A stretch of 64,000 bases of DNA from Jiangella gansuensis DSM 44835 (GCF_000515395.1 NZ_KI911782.1:1-64000), one strand, 5' to 3'; counted from the first letter of the stretch, positions 1-14,345 are shown. Made by a program: numbers and translations. Notes: generated from the letters alone by a model not told the origin.

Positions 1-40
1 TCGGTGCCACGCACGGCAACGACACGCCGGCGTGTTGGGG

Positions 41-225
41 GCAACCTGTGGACATCAGTTGAAGCCCTGGCCGCATGTTGTTAGCGTCACGTGCTCCGGC
101 ATGCTGTCCGGACCATGCGGCACCGTGTGACCAGTATCGCGTTCACGCAGGTCACAATGGAGCGGATAGAGACAAAGCACCACGTGTCCACACCCTCCAC
201 ATCCTGTGGACGACGGTGTGGAAAA
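41..225. promoter_or_regulatory. dnaA upstream region with DnaA-box-like sites
   Basis: The first 272 bases hold no convincing gene. They contain several 9-mers related to the actinobacterial DnaA box TTGTCCACA: TGTGGACAT at 47-55, GTGTCCACA at 184-192, TGTGGACGA at 205-213 and TGTGGAAAA at 217-225. Clusters like this upstream of dnaA usually serve dnaA autoregulation and form the left part of the origin. The sites are read directly; the function is inferred from their position. Confidence 0.55.
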
Positions 226-272
226 GAAAACCGGGGGTGGCCAGCCGGGTGCCGCCAGTTTGGAGTGCACTA

Positions 273-1760
273 GTGGCAGACGAGGCGGGCAACGACTTCG
301 CGACCGCATGGGCGAAAGCACTGACCGATCTCGACTCCATCGAGATCGGCCCACAGCAGCGTGCGTTTCTCTCCCAGGCGCGGCCGGTGACCCTGGTCGA
401 GGGCACGGCCGTCATCGCCGTTCCCAGCGACTTCGCACGCGCTCAGATCGAACAGCGGCTGCGGTCCCACATCGTCGACGCCCTCTCCGCCGTGGTGGGC
501 CACCCGGTGGGCCTCGCCGTCAGCGTCAGCCCCCCGCCGGATTCGCCGCCGGTCGACAACCTGGCGGGCGGCGCGGCAGCTGTCGCCGCGCCCGGCGGCT
601 ACGCGGAGCCCACCTCACCCTCGGTGGACACCGAGGAGATCCCGCGCGTCACGGTCGCGGCCGAGCCGGCGTTCCCGCCGCAGCGGCCGGCCGGCGCCAA
701 CGCTGCTCGCCGTCCCGACACCGAACCTCACCTCAATCCGCGCTACACGTTCGACACGTTCGTCATCGGCTCCAGCAACCGCTTCGCGCACGCCGCCACC
801 GTCGCCGTCGCCGAGGCACCGGGCAAGGCCTACAACCCGCTGCACGTCTACGGCGAGTCGGGCCTGGGCAAGACGCATCTGTTGCACGCCATCGGGCACT
901 ACACCCGCACCATGTATCCCGGCACCCGGGTGCGTTACGTGAGCTCCGAGGAGTTCACCAACGACTTCATCAACTCCATCCGCGACGACAAGGCCTCGGC
1001 CTTCCAGCGCCGCTATCGCGACGTCGACGTCCTGCTCATCGACGACATCCAGTTCCTCGAGGGCAAGATCCAGACGCAGGAGGAGTTCTTCCACACGTTC
1101 AACACGCTCCACAACGCCAACAAGCAGATCGTCATCACCTCCGACCGGCCGCCAAAGCAGTTGTCGGCGCTGGAAGACCGCCTGCGCAACCGGTTCGAGT
1201 GGGGCCTGACCTGCGATGTGCAGCCGCCGGACCTGGAGACGCGCATCGCGATCCTGTCCAAGAAGGCCACCCAGGACCACCTGAACGTGTCGCCCGACGT
1301 GCTGGAGTACATCGCCAGCCGGATCGCCACGAACATCCGCGAGCTCGAAGGCGCACTCATCCGCGTCACGGCGTTCGCCAGCCTCAACCGCCAGCCGGTC
1401 GACCTCTCACTGGCCGAGATCGTCCTGCGCGACCTGGTGCCGACGGATTCCGGTCCGGAGATCACCGCGGCGACGATCATGGCCCAGACGTCCGCGTATT
1501 TCGGCCTCACCATCGAGGACCTGCAGGGCACCAGCCGCAGCCGGGTGCTCGTCACGGCACGGCAGATCGCCATGTACCTGTGCCGCGAGCTCACCGAGCT
1601 ATCGCTACCGAAGATCGGCCAGCACTTCGGCGGCCGCGACCACACCACGGTCATGCATGCCGAGCGCAAGATCCGCACTCTGATGGCCGAGCGCCGCAGC
1701 GTCTTCAATCAGGTCACCGAGCTGACCAACCGCATCAAGCAGCAGGCCCGGCAGTCATGA
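273..1760 (+). CDS. dnaA: Chromosomal replication initiator DnaA
   Basis: AAA+ ATPase that binds DnaA boxes at oriC, melts the origin and loads the replicative helicase. The 495-residue product has an N-terminal DnaB/DciA-interaction domain, a Pro/Ala-rich linker, a Walker A motif [10 protein letters not shown], a Walker B motif [12 protein letters not shown] and the C-terminal DnaA-box-binding signature [14 protein letters not shown] chose the GTG at 273 because the family's N-terminus begins there ([12 protein letters not shown]) and a GGAG lies 7 bases upstream. The frame stays open to 75, but that extension has no resemblance to DnaA. It lies upstream of the putative oriC and dnaN, as in most actinobacteria. 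Confidence 0.97.
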   Translation: MADEAGNDFATAWAKALTDLDSIEIGPQQRAFLSQARPVTLVEGTAVIAVPSDFARAQIEQRLRSHIVDALSAVVGHPVGLAVSVSPPPDSPPVDNLAGGAAAVAAPGGYAEPTSPSVDTEEIPRVTVAAEPAFPPQRPAGANAARRPDTEPHLNPRYTFDTFVIGSSNRFAHAATVAVAEAPGKAYNPLHVYGESGLGKTHLLHAIGHYTRTMYPGTRVRYVSSEEFTNDFINSIRDDKASAFQRRYRDVDVLLIDDIQFLEGKIQTQEEFFHTFNTLHNANKQIVITSDRPPKQLSALEDRLRNRFEWGLTCDVQPPDLETRIAILSKKATQDHLNVSPDVLEYIASRIATNIRELEGALIRVTAFASLNRQPVDLSLAEIVLRDLVPTDSGPEITAATIMAQTSAYFGLTIEDLQGTSRSRVLVTARQIAMYLCRELTELSLPKIGQHFGGRDHTTVMHAERKIRTLMAERRSVFNQVTELTNRIKQQARQS

Positions 1761-2163
1761 ACCACACAACAATGTCCGTGATCCACTTCTCACAGGGTGT
1801 GGACAAGTCTGTGGACATGTGGGCCTGCGCCGTGGACCGAACGGGCACAAGTGCCACAGTCCGGTGGACAACCACCGCCGGTCCACGGTGGCCACAGCAA
1901 CCACCCACAAGCTCCGTGGACGACAATAGTGGCTCCGAGCTGCGGCGTTCATGGTTTTCCACACTTTCCACCAACGCTATTCACCCGACCAATCCAGACA
2001 TGGGTCCCGACGCGCCGCACAAGCGAGGTGGCGGGCTTCCTGTGGATGGCGGGCAACAGGACGTCCTTGTGACGCCTCTGGGCCCGCCTGTCGGCGCCGC
2101 GTGGAAGGATGACGTCGAACCACAACGGCCCGGGCGGACGCCCGAGGGGAGGACGGTGGACCG
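1761..2163. other. oriC: Putative oriC (dnaA-dnaN intergenic region)
   Basis: This 403-bp gene-free gap carries DnaA-box-like sites on both strands: a perfect TGTGGACAA at 1798-1806, TGTGGACAT at 1810-1818, GGTGGACAA at 1863-1871, CGTGGACGA at 1915-1923, TTTTCCACA at 1955-1963 and TGTGGATGG at 2041-2049. The dnaA-dnaN gap is the standard site of actinobacterial oriC. The boxes are seen; origin activity is inferred from the synteny. The array looks modest next to the roughly 19 boxes known in Streptomyces. Confidence 0.82.
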
Positions 2164-3297
2164 GTGAAGTTCCGGCTCGATCGCGATGTATTGGCTGAAG
2201 CCGTCGCATGGACGGCTCGCACCCTGCCCAACCGGCCCACCGTGCCGGTACTGGCAGGTCTGCGTATCGACGCGTCCGACTCCCAGGTGACGTTCTCGTC
2301 GTTCGACTACGAGGTCTCCGGGCGGGTGTCGGTCGATGCCGACGTCGCCGACGGCGGGACGGTCCTGGTGTCCGGGCGGCTGCTGGCCGACATCGCGCGG
2401 TCGCTGCCGGCCAAGCCGGTCGATCTCAACGCCGACGGCGCCAAGGTCACCATCACGTGTGGCAGCGCCCGCTTCACGCTGCAGACGCTGCCCGTCGAGG
2501 AGTATCCCGACCTGCCGTCCATGCCGGAGGCCTCCGGCACCGTCGACGGCGCCGTCCTGGCCGAGGCGGTCGGCCAGGTCGCCGTGGCCGCCGGCCGCGA
2601 CGACATGCTGCCCACCCTGACCGGCATCCGCATCGAGATCGAGGGCGAGACGGTCACCCTCGGCGCCACCGACCGCTATCGGCTGGCGGTGCGGGAGTTC
2701 ACCTGGAACCCGGGCCGGCCCGACACGTCGGTGGTCGCGTTGGTGCCGGCACGCACGCTGGTCGACGCGGCCAAGACGCTGGCACCGGCCGGTGAGGTCA
2801 CGCTGGCCCTCGGCACCGGCACACAGGACAGCCTGCTGGGTCTGGCCGCCGGTGGCCGCAACACCACCAGCCGGCTCATCGACGGCGAGTGGGTGCCCAA
2901 CTACCGACGCCTGTTCCCGGCCGAGACCGCCACCGTCGCCCGGGTCGAGATCTCGTCGTTGATCGAGTCGGTCAAGCGCGTCGCCCTGGTGGCCGAGCGC
3001 AACACCCCGGTCCGGCTGGCCTTCGACGAGGGTCAGGTCGTGCTCGAGGCCGGCAGCGGCGAGGACGCGCAGGCCTCCGAGGCACTGCCCGCCGACGTGC
3101 ACGGCCCGGCCATCGCCACCGGCTTCAATCCGACGTACCTGCTCGACGGGCTGCAGACGATGGGTACGCAGTTCGTGCACCTGTCCTTCACCGACACGCC
3201 GCTGAAGCCGGTGGTCATCCAGGGGGTGCCGAGTCTCGAGGCCGAGCCCGACGGCAGCTACCGCTACCTGGCCATGCCCATTCGGCTCTCGGGCTGA
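2164..3297 (+). CDS. dnaN: DNA polymerase III subunit beta (sliding clamp)
   Basis: Ring-shaped processivity clamp that tethers the replicative polymerase and other DNA enzymes to the duplex. The 377-residue length and three repeated clamp folds match the family. The N-terminus MKFRLDRDVLAEAVAWTART and the C-terminus ending YRYLAMPIRLSG are typical. The start is a GTG preceded by GAGGACGG. It follows the origin and is separated from gnd by a strong hairpin. Confidence 0.97.
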   Translation: MKFRLDRDVLAEAVAWTARTLPNRPTVPVLAGLRIDASDSQVTFSSFDYEVSGRVSVDADVADGGTVLVSGRLLADIARSLPAKPVDLNADGAKVTITCGSARFTLQTLPVEEYPDLPSMPEASGTVDGAVLAEAVGQVAVAAGRDDMLPTLTGIRIEIEGETVTLGATDRYRLAVREFTWNPGRPDTSVVALVPARTLVDAAKTLAPAGEVTLALGTGTQDSLLGLAAGGRNTTSRLIDGEWVPNYRRLFPAETATVARVEISSLIESVKRVALVAERNTPVRLAFDEGQVVLEAGSGEDAQASEALPADVHGPAIATGFNPTYLLDGLQTMGTQFVHLSFTDTPLKPVVIQGVPSLEAEPDGSYRYLAMPIRLSG

Positions 3298-3314
3298 CGC
3301 AAGGCGTCTGGGCG

Positions 3315-3346
3315 CCGGCCGGGTCGCCGACAGGGCGCCCGGCCGG
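3315..3346 (+). terminator. Hairpin after dnaN
   Basis: CCGGCCGGG (3315-3323) pairs perfectly with CCCGGCCGG (3338-3346) around a 14-base loop, 17 bases after the dnaN stop. There is no U-run, so this is a GC-only, terminator-like hairpin of the kind common in high-GC actinobacteria. Its activity is inferred. Confidence 0.45.
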
Positions 3347-3447
3347 AACCGTGACGGGCGAGCACGCAAGGATGGACACGTCAGCGCCTGGCGAGCATGT
3401 CGCCCACCGACACGGGAGGAACTCTGGTGGCCACAGAAGGGAACGTC

Positions 3448-4362
3448 ATGGAACTGGGCCTGGTGGGCCTCGGCCGCATGGGCGGCAACATGCGCGAGCG
3501 CATCCGCCGTGCCGGCCACACCGTCGTCGGTTACGACCGAAACCCCGAGGTCAGCGATGTCGGCAGCCTGAAGGAGCTGGTCGAGCGGTTGTCCGCGCCG
3601 CGGGCCCTGTGGGTCATGGTCCCCGCCGGTGAGGCCACCCGCGGTGTCGTCGACGAACTGGCCGAGCTGCTCGACGAGGGTGACCTCGTCGTCGACGGCG
3701 GCAACTCCCGCTACACCGACGACCTCCGCAACGCCGAGGTCCTCGACGCCCACGGCGTCGGCTACGTCGATTGCGGTGTCTCCGGCGGCATCTGGGGTCT
3801 CGATGTCGGCTACGGACTCATGGCCGGCGGCGAGACCGCCCACGTCGAGCGCCTGCTACCGATCTTCGACGCCCTGCGCCCGGAAGGCCCACGCGACGAG
3901 GGCTACGTACACGCCGGCGGTGTCGGCGCAGGTCACTACGCCAAGATGGTTCACAACGGCATTGAGTACGGCTTGATGCAGGCCTACGGCGAGGGCTACG
4001 AGCTGCTGGCCAAGTCCGGCATCGTCGAGGACGTCCACGGCACCATGAAGGCTTGGTCGCGGGGCACCGTCGTGCGGTCGTGGCTGCTCGACCTCCTGGT
4101 CCGCGCGTTGGAGAACGACCCCACCCTCGCCGAGATCGAGGGCTTCGTCGAAGATTCCGGCGAGGGCCGGTGGACTGTCGAGGAAGCCATCAAGCACTCA
4201 GTGCCCATGCCGGCCATCTCCGCGGCGCTATTCGCCCGGTTCGAGTCGCGGCAGGACGACTCCCCCGCAATGAAGGCCGTCGCGGCACTGCGCAAGCAGT
4301 TCGGCGGGCATGCGGTGAAGTCGGCCGGCCCGACGTCGGGTCCCGGCGACGTCCGCACCTGA
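3448..4362 (+). CDS. gnd: 6-phosphogluconate dehydrogenase (decarboxylating), short type
   Basis: Oxidises 6-phosphogluconate to ribulose 5-phosphate and CO2 in the pentose phosphate pathway. The 304-residue form begins with the Rossmann motif GLVGLGRMGGNM, contains the substrate loop GVSGGIWGL and the catalytic segment GAGHYAKMVHNGIEYG. Its length matches the short GndA type rather than the 470-residue form. I chose ATG 3448, which has GAAGGGA upstream. A GTG at 3427 behind GGGAGGA is also possible and would add 7 residues. Its place between dnaN and recF is conserved in actinobacteria. Confidence 0.93.
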   Translation: MELGLVGLGRMGGNMRERIRRAGHTVVGYDRNPEVSDVGSLKELVERLSAPRALWVMVPAGEATRGVVDELAELLDEGDLVVDGGNSRYTDDLRNAEVLDAHGVGYVDCGVSGGIWGLDVGYGLMAGGETAHVERLLPIFDALRPEGPRDEGYVHAGGVGAGHYAKMVHNGIEYGLMQAYGEGYELLAKSGIVEDVHGTMKAWSRGTVVRSWLLDLLVRALENDPTLAEIEGFVEDSGEGRWTVEEAIKHSVPMPAISAALFARFESRQDDSPAMKAVAALRKQFGGHAVKSAGPTSGPGDVRT

Positions 4363-4383
4363 CCGGGCCGGAAACGTCGGAGC

Positions 4384-5553
4384 ATGCACGTCGCGCACCT
4401 GTCGCTGGTCGATTTCCGGTCGTACCCGGAGGTCGAGCTCCCGCTCGATCCCGGCGTCACGGCGTTCATCGGACCGAACGGGCAGGGCAAGACCAACCTG
4501 GTCGAGGCGGTGAACTACCTGGCCACGCTGGGTAGCCACCGAGTCGCTCAGGACGCTCCCCTGGTCCGCGTCGGCGCCGAACGGGCGGTGGTGCGTGCCA
4601 GCGTCATCGACTCGTCGGTCTCCGACGGGCGCAGCACGTTGCTCGAGGTGGAGATCACCCCGGGGAAGGCCAATCGGGCCCGGCTGAATCGTTCGCCGGT
4701 GCCCCGGGCGCGGGAGATCCTCGGTGTTCTGAACACCGTGCTGTTCGCGCCGGAGGATCTGGCCCTGGTCAAGGGTGATCCGTCGGAACGCCGGCGGTTC
4801 CTCGACGAGCTGTTGGTGGCACGGGCGCCGCGGTTCGCCGGCGTCAGGTCCGACTACGAACGGGTGCTGAAACAGCGCAACGCGCTGTTGAAGTCCGCGG
4901 GAGCGGCGATGCGTGCCGGTCGCGGCCGATCCGGAGGCCCCGACCTGAGCACCCTCGATGTGTGGGACACCCACCTGGCGCAGCGCGGCGCGGAACTCCT
5001 GGCGGCGCGGCTCGAGCTGGTCGACGCGATGCGCCCGTTGGTGGCCAAGGCCTACGACGCGGTGGCCGGCGGCGACGGCGGGGCCGGTGGACGGGACGCA
5101 CAGCTGGTCTACAAGTGCTCCCTGGGTCCGGACGTCGAGGTCGTGCCCGAGCGTGAACGTCTTGCCGCGGCCCTGCTCGACGCCGTCGGCGAACGCCGTC
5201 GCGACGAGCTGGACCGAGGCGTCTCGCTGGTCGGTCCGCACCGCGACGACCTGGTACTCAACCTCGGCCCGATGCCGGCGAAGGGCTATGCCAGCCACGG
5301 CGAGTCCTGGTCGTTCGCGCTGGCGTTGCGGCTGGCGTCCTATGAGCTGTTGCGTTCCACGGGCAGTGACCCTGTACTGGTGTTGGACGACGTGTTCGCC
5401 GAGCTCGACACCGGACGCCGTGATCGGCTCGCCGAGCTGACCTCCGGGGCGGAGCAGGTGCTGGTCACGGCAGCGGTGCCGGGCGACGTACCGGCCGGGC
5501 TGAGCGGGGCTCGGGTCGACGTTCTGGGTGGAGAGGTACGACGAGCCAGGTGA
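4384..5553 (+). CDS. recF: DNA replication and repair protein RecF
   Basis: SMC-like ATPase that helps load RecA at single-strand gaps. The N-terminus [19 protein letters not shown], the Walker A segment [14 protein letters not shown] and the Walker B segment [16 protein letters not shown] are all present. The 389 residues are close to the family length. It lies 21 bp after gnd and 25 bp before the DUF721 gene, so it is probably co-transcribed with both. Confidence 0.96.
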   Translation: MHVAHLSLVDFRSYPEVELPLDPGVTAFIGPNGQGKTNLVEAVNYLATLGSHRVAQDAPLVRVGAERAVVRASVIDSSVSDGRSTLLEVEITPGKANRARLNRSPVPRAREILGVLNTVLFAPEDLALVKGDPSERRRFLDELLVARAPRFAGVRSDYERVLKQRNALLKSAGAAMRAGRGRSGGPDLSTLDVWDTHLAQRGAELLAARLELVDAMRPLVAKAYDAVAGGDGGAGGRDAQLVYKCSLGPDVEVVPERERLAAALLDAVGERRRDELDRGVSLVGPHRDDLVLNLGPMPAKGYASHGESWSFALALRLASYELLRSTGSDPVLVLDDVFAELDTGRRDRLAELTSGAEQVLVTAAVPGDVPAGLSGARVDVLGGEVRRAR

Positions 5554-5578
5554 CAGGCCGGGGAGGTGACCGCGACCG

Positions 5579-6220
5579 ATGAGCACGGACGACGGTGGCC
5601 CGCCCGATCTGCCACGTGCGGCCGAGCCGGCCGAGCCAGGCGGTGCAGGCGGGTCCGGTGCCGCCGATCAGCCGGCCTCGGAGGACGGTTTCACGTGGAA
5701 CCCCGACGGCGACGACCTCGCCAGGGCGCTGCTCGCCCGGGCGAAGGTGGCGGGCCGTCCGGGCGGCGCGGCCCGGAACCCCAAGACGTCGCGGAAGCGA
5801 GGCGGTGGGGGCCGGTGGTCGCGCCGGGCACCGGGCTCCGGGTGGAGCGGACCGGGATCCGACGAGCGTGATCCACAGTCCGTCGCTGTCACGCTGGACC
5901 GGCTGGTCGGCGAGCACGGCTGGTCCGAAGACCTCGCGGTGCACGGTGCGGTCGCCCGGTGGGACCAGCTGGTCGGCCCCGAGGTCGCGGCTCACGTCCG
6001 TCCGGAGCACTACGACGACGGCGTCCTGACGGTCCGTGCCGACTCCACCGCCTGGGCCACTCAGGTGCGCCTGTTCGCCCCGGAGCTGGTCCGCCGGTTC
6101 AACGAGGACATCGGCGACGGCACGGTGACCAGGGTCGATGTGCTCGGTCCGCAGGCACCGAGCTGGCGGAAGGGCCCACGCAGCGTGCCCGGCCGAGGCC
6201 CGCGCGACACCTACGGCTGA
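5579..6220 (+). CDS. DUF721 (DciA-type) protein
   Basis: DUF721 proteins include DciA, the helicase-operating protein of bacteria that lack DnaC, which fits the setting between recF and gyrB. The first 90 or so residues are Pro/Gly/Arg-rich and probably disordered. The DUF721 fold covers about residues 95-185, with the family-typical core WDQLVGPEVAAHVRPEHY and the later stretch TQVRLFAPELVRRFNEDIG. Family assignment is by recognition; a role in helicase loading is inferred from the family. Confidence 0.88.
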   Translation: MSTDDGGPPDLPRAAEPAEPGGAGGSGAADQPASEDGFTWNPDGDDLARALLARAKVAGRPGGAARNPKTSRKRGGGGRWSRRAPGSGWSGPGSDERDPQSVAVTLDRLVGEHGWSEDLAVHGAVARWDQLVGPEVAAHVRPEHYDDGVLTVRADSTAWATQVRLFAPELVRRFNEDIGDGTVTRVDVLGPQAPSWRKGPRSVPGRGPRDTYG

Positions 6221-6370
6221 CATCGAGCCGGCCGTACGGAGCCGTCGTCCCCCGCCGATCCGCCCAGCGGCGCCAGACGGCCCTCAGCGTCGTCGAGCCT
6301 CCCAGCTCGGGTATGGGGACACACGACTGTCGATCCGTGCGGCTGAAGCGCCATTCCGGGCCGCAGGACG

Positions 6371-6399
6371 CGCATTCTGGGTGCGCGTCAGGGTAGAAT
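6371..6399 (+). promoter_or_regulatory. Candidate gyrB promoter
   Basis: The 272-bp gap 6221-6492 holds no gene. A good -10 hexamer, TAGAAT, lies at 6394-6399, but the -35 position 17 bases upstream (6371-6376, CGCATT) is poor. A weak -35 is often seen at supercoiling-sensitive gyrase promoters. A long leader of about 90 bases would run to the gyrB start. Confidence 0.4.
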
Positions 6400-6468
6400 G
6401 GGCCCGTCCATCCAGGCCGCTCGGTCTCCTGGGGCTCTCAGCGGCCTACAGGGTGCGGTGCGGCCTGA

Positions 6469-8493
<2,025 letters not shown>

Positions 8494-8615
8494 GTCCGGG
8501 CGCGAACGAAGCACCTGCACGACATGAAAGACAACGGGGCTGAGGACAACCGCGAGGCTGTCCCGCGCGTCATACCTGATGTGCGACCGGCAGGCCGCAC
8601 CTGGAGGAACCACTC

Positions 8616-11167
<2,552 letters not shown>

Positions 11168-11171
<4 letters not shown>

Positions 11172-12343
11172 CGAGCAGCGGCGGGACCGGGCGTCCGGCG
11201 ACTGACCAGGACGCCCGCCAGCAGGGCGTGCCCCCGCCCACTCCGGCACAGTCCCAGCAGTCCAACGGCAAGCCGCCGAGCGCCCCGAGTTCCGACGCCG
11301 CTCCGGCCGGCGGTGCCGACGCTCCGGACCCAGCGGTCCAGACTCGCCGGCAGAAGGGCGGCGGCGAGAAGCAGCCGCGCGGCGCCGCCGCGGCCAGGGT
11401 CGCAACCCGCGCCAGCCGCAACCGCCAGGACAACACGCCGCGTACGTCGAAGGACTCCACGCCCAACCCGTGGGCCCGGCCGGCCGAGCAGGGTCCTTCG
11501 GGCAACGGCGCACCGGCGCAGGGTTCGAACGTTCCGCCGGCAGCAGCGCAGAACGGCGCCGCCGGTGGGCAGGGTGCCGGCGCGAACCCTTCGGATCAGT
11601 CTCGCCGTGGTGCTCAGAACGCTTCGCCGCCGGGTCCGGTACCGCCGCCGTCGCTGGTGGCCAAGCAGCGCCGTGAGGCCGCTGCGGCGGGTGGCGCCGC
11701 TGCCGCGGGCGGCGCTGCTGCCCAGTCCGGTGGCGCTGGTGCCCAGCCGGGCCCGGGCGCCCAGCCGGGCGCGGCCGGTGCGGCCGCTCCGAACGCCGCT
11801 GCCCCCACAGTCTTCCCTGCCGCCGCGCCCGGCCCGGTCCCGGCCGCTCCGGCGCCGGCTCCGCAGCCCACTGTCGACACCCAGGCCAGCATGGAGGCGG
11901 TGCCGGCGGCGGCCAGCAAGCCCGCGGCGCCCAAGACCCCCACGCGGCCTACGTCCTCGCGCCGGCCCGGCCGGGTGCGCAAGGCCCGGTTGCGGTTGCT
12001 GCGGGTCGACCCCTGGTCGGTGATGAAGACGGCGTTCCTGCTGTCCGTCGCGCTGGGTATCACGCTGTTCGTCGCGGTGGCGGTGTTGTGGTCGGTGCTC
12101 GATGCCGCTGGCGTCTTCGAGTCGATCGACGGCGTCATCACCGACATGACCGCGTCGGACACCAACTCCGGCATCGACATCAACCAGTACGTCGAATTGT
12201 CCCGAGTGCTGGGCTTCACCACCCTGATCGCGGTGGTGGACGTGGTCCTCCTCACCGCGCTCGCCACCCTCGGAGCATTCCTGTACAACCTGTCCGCCAG
12301 CCTGCTCGGCGGCCTGGAGCTCACCCTCGCCGAGGACGACTGA
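11168..12343 (+). CDS. DUF3566 membrane protein with long disordered N-terminus
   Basis: The GTG start overlaps the gyrA stop, so it is translationally coupled. About 270 residues are low-complexity Ala/Pro/Gly/Gln, followed by the DUF3566 domain. That domain begins at [20 protein letters not shown], has two membrane helices (about residues 285-312 and 345-372), and ends [15 protein letters not shown]3566 after gyrA is a fixed actinobacterial arrangement. The function is not known; a link to envelope or division has been proposed for related proteins, and nothing here settles it. Confidence 0.85.
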
Positions 12344-12427
12344 TTCATCCTGGGGTTCGGCGGCCGGCGAGTTTGGGTTGGCCGCCGACGGTGAGGTAGT
12401 CTGCTGCGGCGCACGCAGTGCGATCCC

Positions 12428-12501
12428 GGGCCTATAGCTCAGACGGTTAGAGCGCTTCCCTGATAAGGAAGAGGTCACAGGTTCAAGTCCTGTTAGGCCC
12501 A
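12428..12501 (+). tRNA. tRNA-Ile (GAT)
   Basis: A 74-nt cloverleaf. Acceptor stem GGGCCTA pairs with TAGGCCC, with discriminator A. The D-arm is GCTC/GAGC, the anticodon stem CTTCC/GGAAG has loop CTGATAA, and the T-arm ACAGG/CCTGT has loop TTCAAGT. Anticodon GAT. CCA is not encoded. Its position after gyrA-DUF3566 is conserved in actinobacteria. Confidence 0.97.
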
Positions 12502-12512
12502 CCCAGTACCGA

Positions 12513-12544
12513 GGCCCTGCCGTATCGATCGGCGGGGCCTTCTT
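12513..12544 (+). terminator. Terminator after tRNA-Ile
   Basis: GGCCCTGCCG (12513-12522) pairs with CGGCGGGGCC (12530-12539), with one T-G wobble, and is followed by TTCTT. It sits 12 bases past the tRNA. Confidence 0.75.
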
Positions 12545-12594
12545 CATGCCGGTACAGCAGTAGCAGCCAACGTGTGCCGTCGCCGCGGGGTCCA

Positions 12595-12688
12595 CCTGAT
12601 CGCCGATGTGTCGCCTGATCGGGTCCGTGGCCGATCAGCGATCAGATGGCCTCGAGACGGCGATTCGGTGCGATCGGTCACCTGATCG
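12595..12688. repeat. Cluster of CCTGATCG/CGATCAG motifs
   Basis: The roughly 200-bp gap between tRNA-Ile and the VOC gene contains CCTGATCG at 12595-12602, 12614-12621 and 12681-12688, and the inverted form CGATCAG twice back-to-back at 12632-12645. Five copies of one heptamer in 94 bp are unlikely by chance. No gene is seen here. Function unknown; a protein-binding array is one option. Confidence 0.5.
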
Positions 12689-12747
12689 TGATGACCACAC
12701 GGCGCCCGGGAACGGCGTCGCGGTGACGACGCGACGAGTGCGCGGTG

Positions 12748-13089
12748 CTAGCCAGGGATGACGCCGAACCCGATCTCGTTGCCCTCGGGGTCAAGATAGA
12801 CGGCCTTCCGGACGCCCTCGGGGTACACCTCCCAGTCCGCTGGTGAGATCCCCCGTTCGGCGATCCGCGCGACGTGTGCGTCCAGATCGTCGACCATGAC
12901 CGCAAGGACGGAATGGCCACCGTGCTCGCCGTTCTGCTTGATGTAGAGCCACCGGTGCTCCGCGAGCTGCCACACGGCTTCCGTGGCGGTTGCGAGGAAG
13001 GTCGGCTCGGAGCCGAGAAGGCGCTCGTACCAGGGCAGCACGGACGCGTAGTCGCGAACGTAGATTCCAGCGAACAGATCGAGTGCCAC
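12748..13089 (-). CDS. VOC (glyoxalase/bleomycin-resistance fold) protein
   Basis: A 113-residue single-domain vicinal-oxygen-chelate protein. It begins VALDLFAGIYVRDY and ends DPEGNEIGFGVIPG, the usual C-terminal signature of the fold. I chose GTG 13089 because GGGGAGG lies 6 bases upstream; the frame is open to 13137. The substrate cannot be predicted. It is divergent from the RibD-like reductase, with about 155 bp of shared promoter space. Confidence 0.8.
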   Translation of the reverse strand: MALDLFAGIYVRDYASVLPWYERLLGSEPTFLATATEAVWQLAEHRWLYIKQNGEHGGHSVLAVMVDDLDAHVARIAERGISPADWEVYPEGVRKAVYLDPEGNEIGFGVIPG

Positions 13090-13244
13090 GATGGGCCTCC
13101 CCGCGGTGTCGGTGAGTGTCGTCACAGAAGAGACCACCCGGGTGCCTGATTCTCGTCGGTGGCACGGTGCGTCCGCATCCGATGAGTTTCGGGACCGCCC
13201 CCGGTCACCATCGACAGCGTCCAGACGATCCGAGGAGACCGACG

Positions 13245-13820
13245 ATGGGCAAGGTCTACACCCACATGACGATGTCGTTGGACGGGTTCATCGCCGAGCC
13301 CGACGACCAGATCGGGGAACTGTTCGAGTGGTACGACGCCGGGGACACCACCGTGCAGGGCTCCGGCATGGTCTTCAACGTCGACGCGGCCAGCGCGGTG
13401 TTGCTCCAGGAGTTCGTCGACACCACCGGTGCGCTGGTCGCCGGACGGCGTCTGTTCGACATCACCGACGGATGGAACGACAACCACCCCGTGGGCAGCC
13501 CGGTGGTCGTCGTGACCCACAATCCTCCGGCGGATGCCGACCGGTGGCCGCGGACCGCGTTCGTCGACGGTGTCGAGGCGGCCGTGGACCGCGCCCGGCA
13601 GGTTGCCGGCGAGAAGGACGTGTGCATCGCCAGCGCCGACGTCGCGCAGCAGGCCCTCGAGCTCGGTGTGGTCGACGAGGTGTGCGTCAGCCTCGTGCCC
13701 GTGCTCTTCGGCACCGGGAAGCCGTACTTCTCGACCCGTGAGCACCTGCTTCTCGACGATCCGGTCGTCATCCCGGGGCGGCGGGCCACCCACCTTCGCT
13801 ACCCGGTTCGCCGGTCGTGA
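13245..13820 (+). CDS. Dihydrofolate reductase-fold (RibD C-terminal) protein
   Basis: A 191-residue NADPH-dependent reductase-fold protein of the RibD_C group. The start MGKVYTHMTMSLDGFIAEPD and the stretch GALVAGRRLFDITDGWN are characteristic. ATG 13245 has GAGGAGA 8-9 bases upstream. Stand-alone members are common in actinobacteria and mostly of unknown substrate; riboflavin synthesis is unlikely without the deaminase domain or rib neighbours. Confidence 0.85.
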   Translation: MGKVYTHMTMSLDGFIAEPDDQIGELFEWYDAGDTTVQGSGMVFNVDAASAVLLQEFVDTTGALVAGRRLFDITDGWNDNHPVGSPVVVVTHNPPADADRWPRTAFVDGVEAAVDRARQVAGEKDVCIASADVAQQALELGVVDEVCVSLVPVLFGTGKPYFSTREHLLLDDPVVIPGRRATHLRYPVRRS

Positions 13821-13875
13821 CGGGCGGCGCAGGGCGGCTGCGGCGACGACGGACACCGGGCTAAGCTCGAACACC

Positions 13876-14283
13876 GTGAGGATCGGGACGCGGCTGCTCG
13901 TCGTGGTCGTGCTCGTGCTCGGCATCGTGATGATGCACCACGTCGCCCAGTCCGGGCGGCACGAGCTACCCGTCGTCGCCGACCAGGCTGCGGGTCACGC
14001 CGCGGCGATGTCGCCGACTGGCACCCACGCGGACCCGGCCGGTTCCGGCCCCGGCTCCTCCCTGGACGACACCACGTTGGAGCACGGTCTGCTGCACCTC
14101 TGCCTGGCGGTCGTGACCGCCGCGGCGTTGCTCGTCATCGGCCGGCTCCTGCGGGGTTGGCGGTGGCTGCCGGCCGTCGGTTCGACGCTCACGCCCGCTG
14201 TTCTCCCGGTGCGGCGGCGTCCAGCACCTCCGAGACCGTACGGCACGGTCCTCCTGACGTCCCTGTGCGTGCTGCGGACGTGA
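13876..14283 (+). CDS. Small two-helix membrane protein, DUF6153-like
   Basis: A 135-residue protein with an N-terminal membrane helix (LLVVVVLVLGIVMMHHV), a His-containing extracytoplasmic stretch, a second helix (LLHLCLAVVTAAALLVIG) and a C-terminus LTSLCVLRT. This layout and the following DUF305 gene resemble the DUF6153-DUF305 pairs of Streptomyces, which are often linked to copper or metal stress. The GTG start lacks a strong ribosome-binding site. Family assignment is by memory of the pattern and is moderate. Confidence 0.6.
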   Translation: MRIGTRLLVVVVLVLGIVMMHHVAQSGRHELPVVADQAAGHAAAMSPTGTHADPAGSGPGSSLDDTTLEHGLLHLCLAVVTAAALLVIGRLLRGWRWLPAVGSTLTPAVLPVRRRPAPPRPYGTVLLTSLCVLRT

Positions 14284-14345
14284 TGAGTCAGAGCACCCTG
14301 ACCGTCACGTTCGCCTGATCACGCGCAGAAAAGAGACACTCCACG

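Noticed and set aside
1981-3843. Long minus-strand frame across dnaN and gnd.
   Set aside because: Both plus-strand genes are certain; the frame is a codon-bias artefact.
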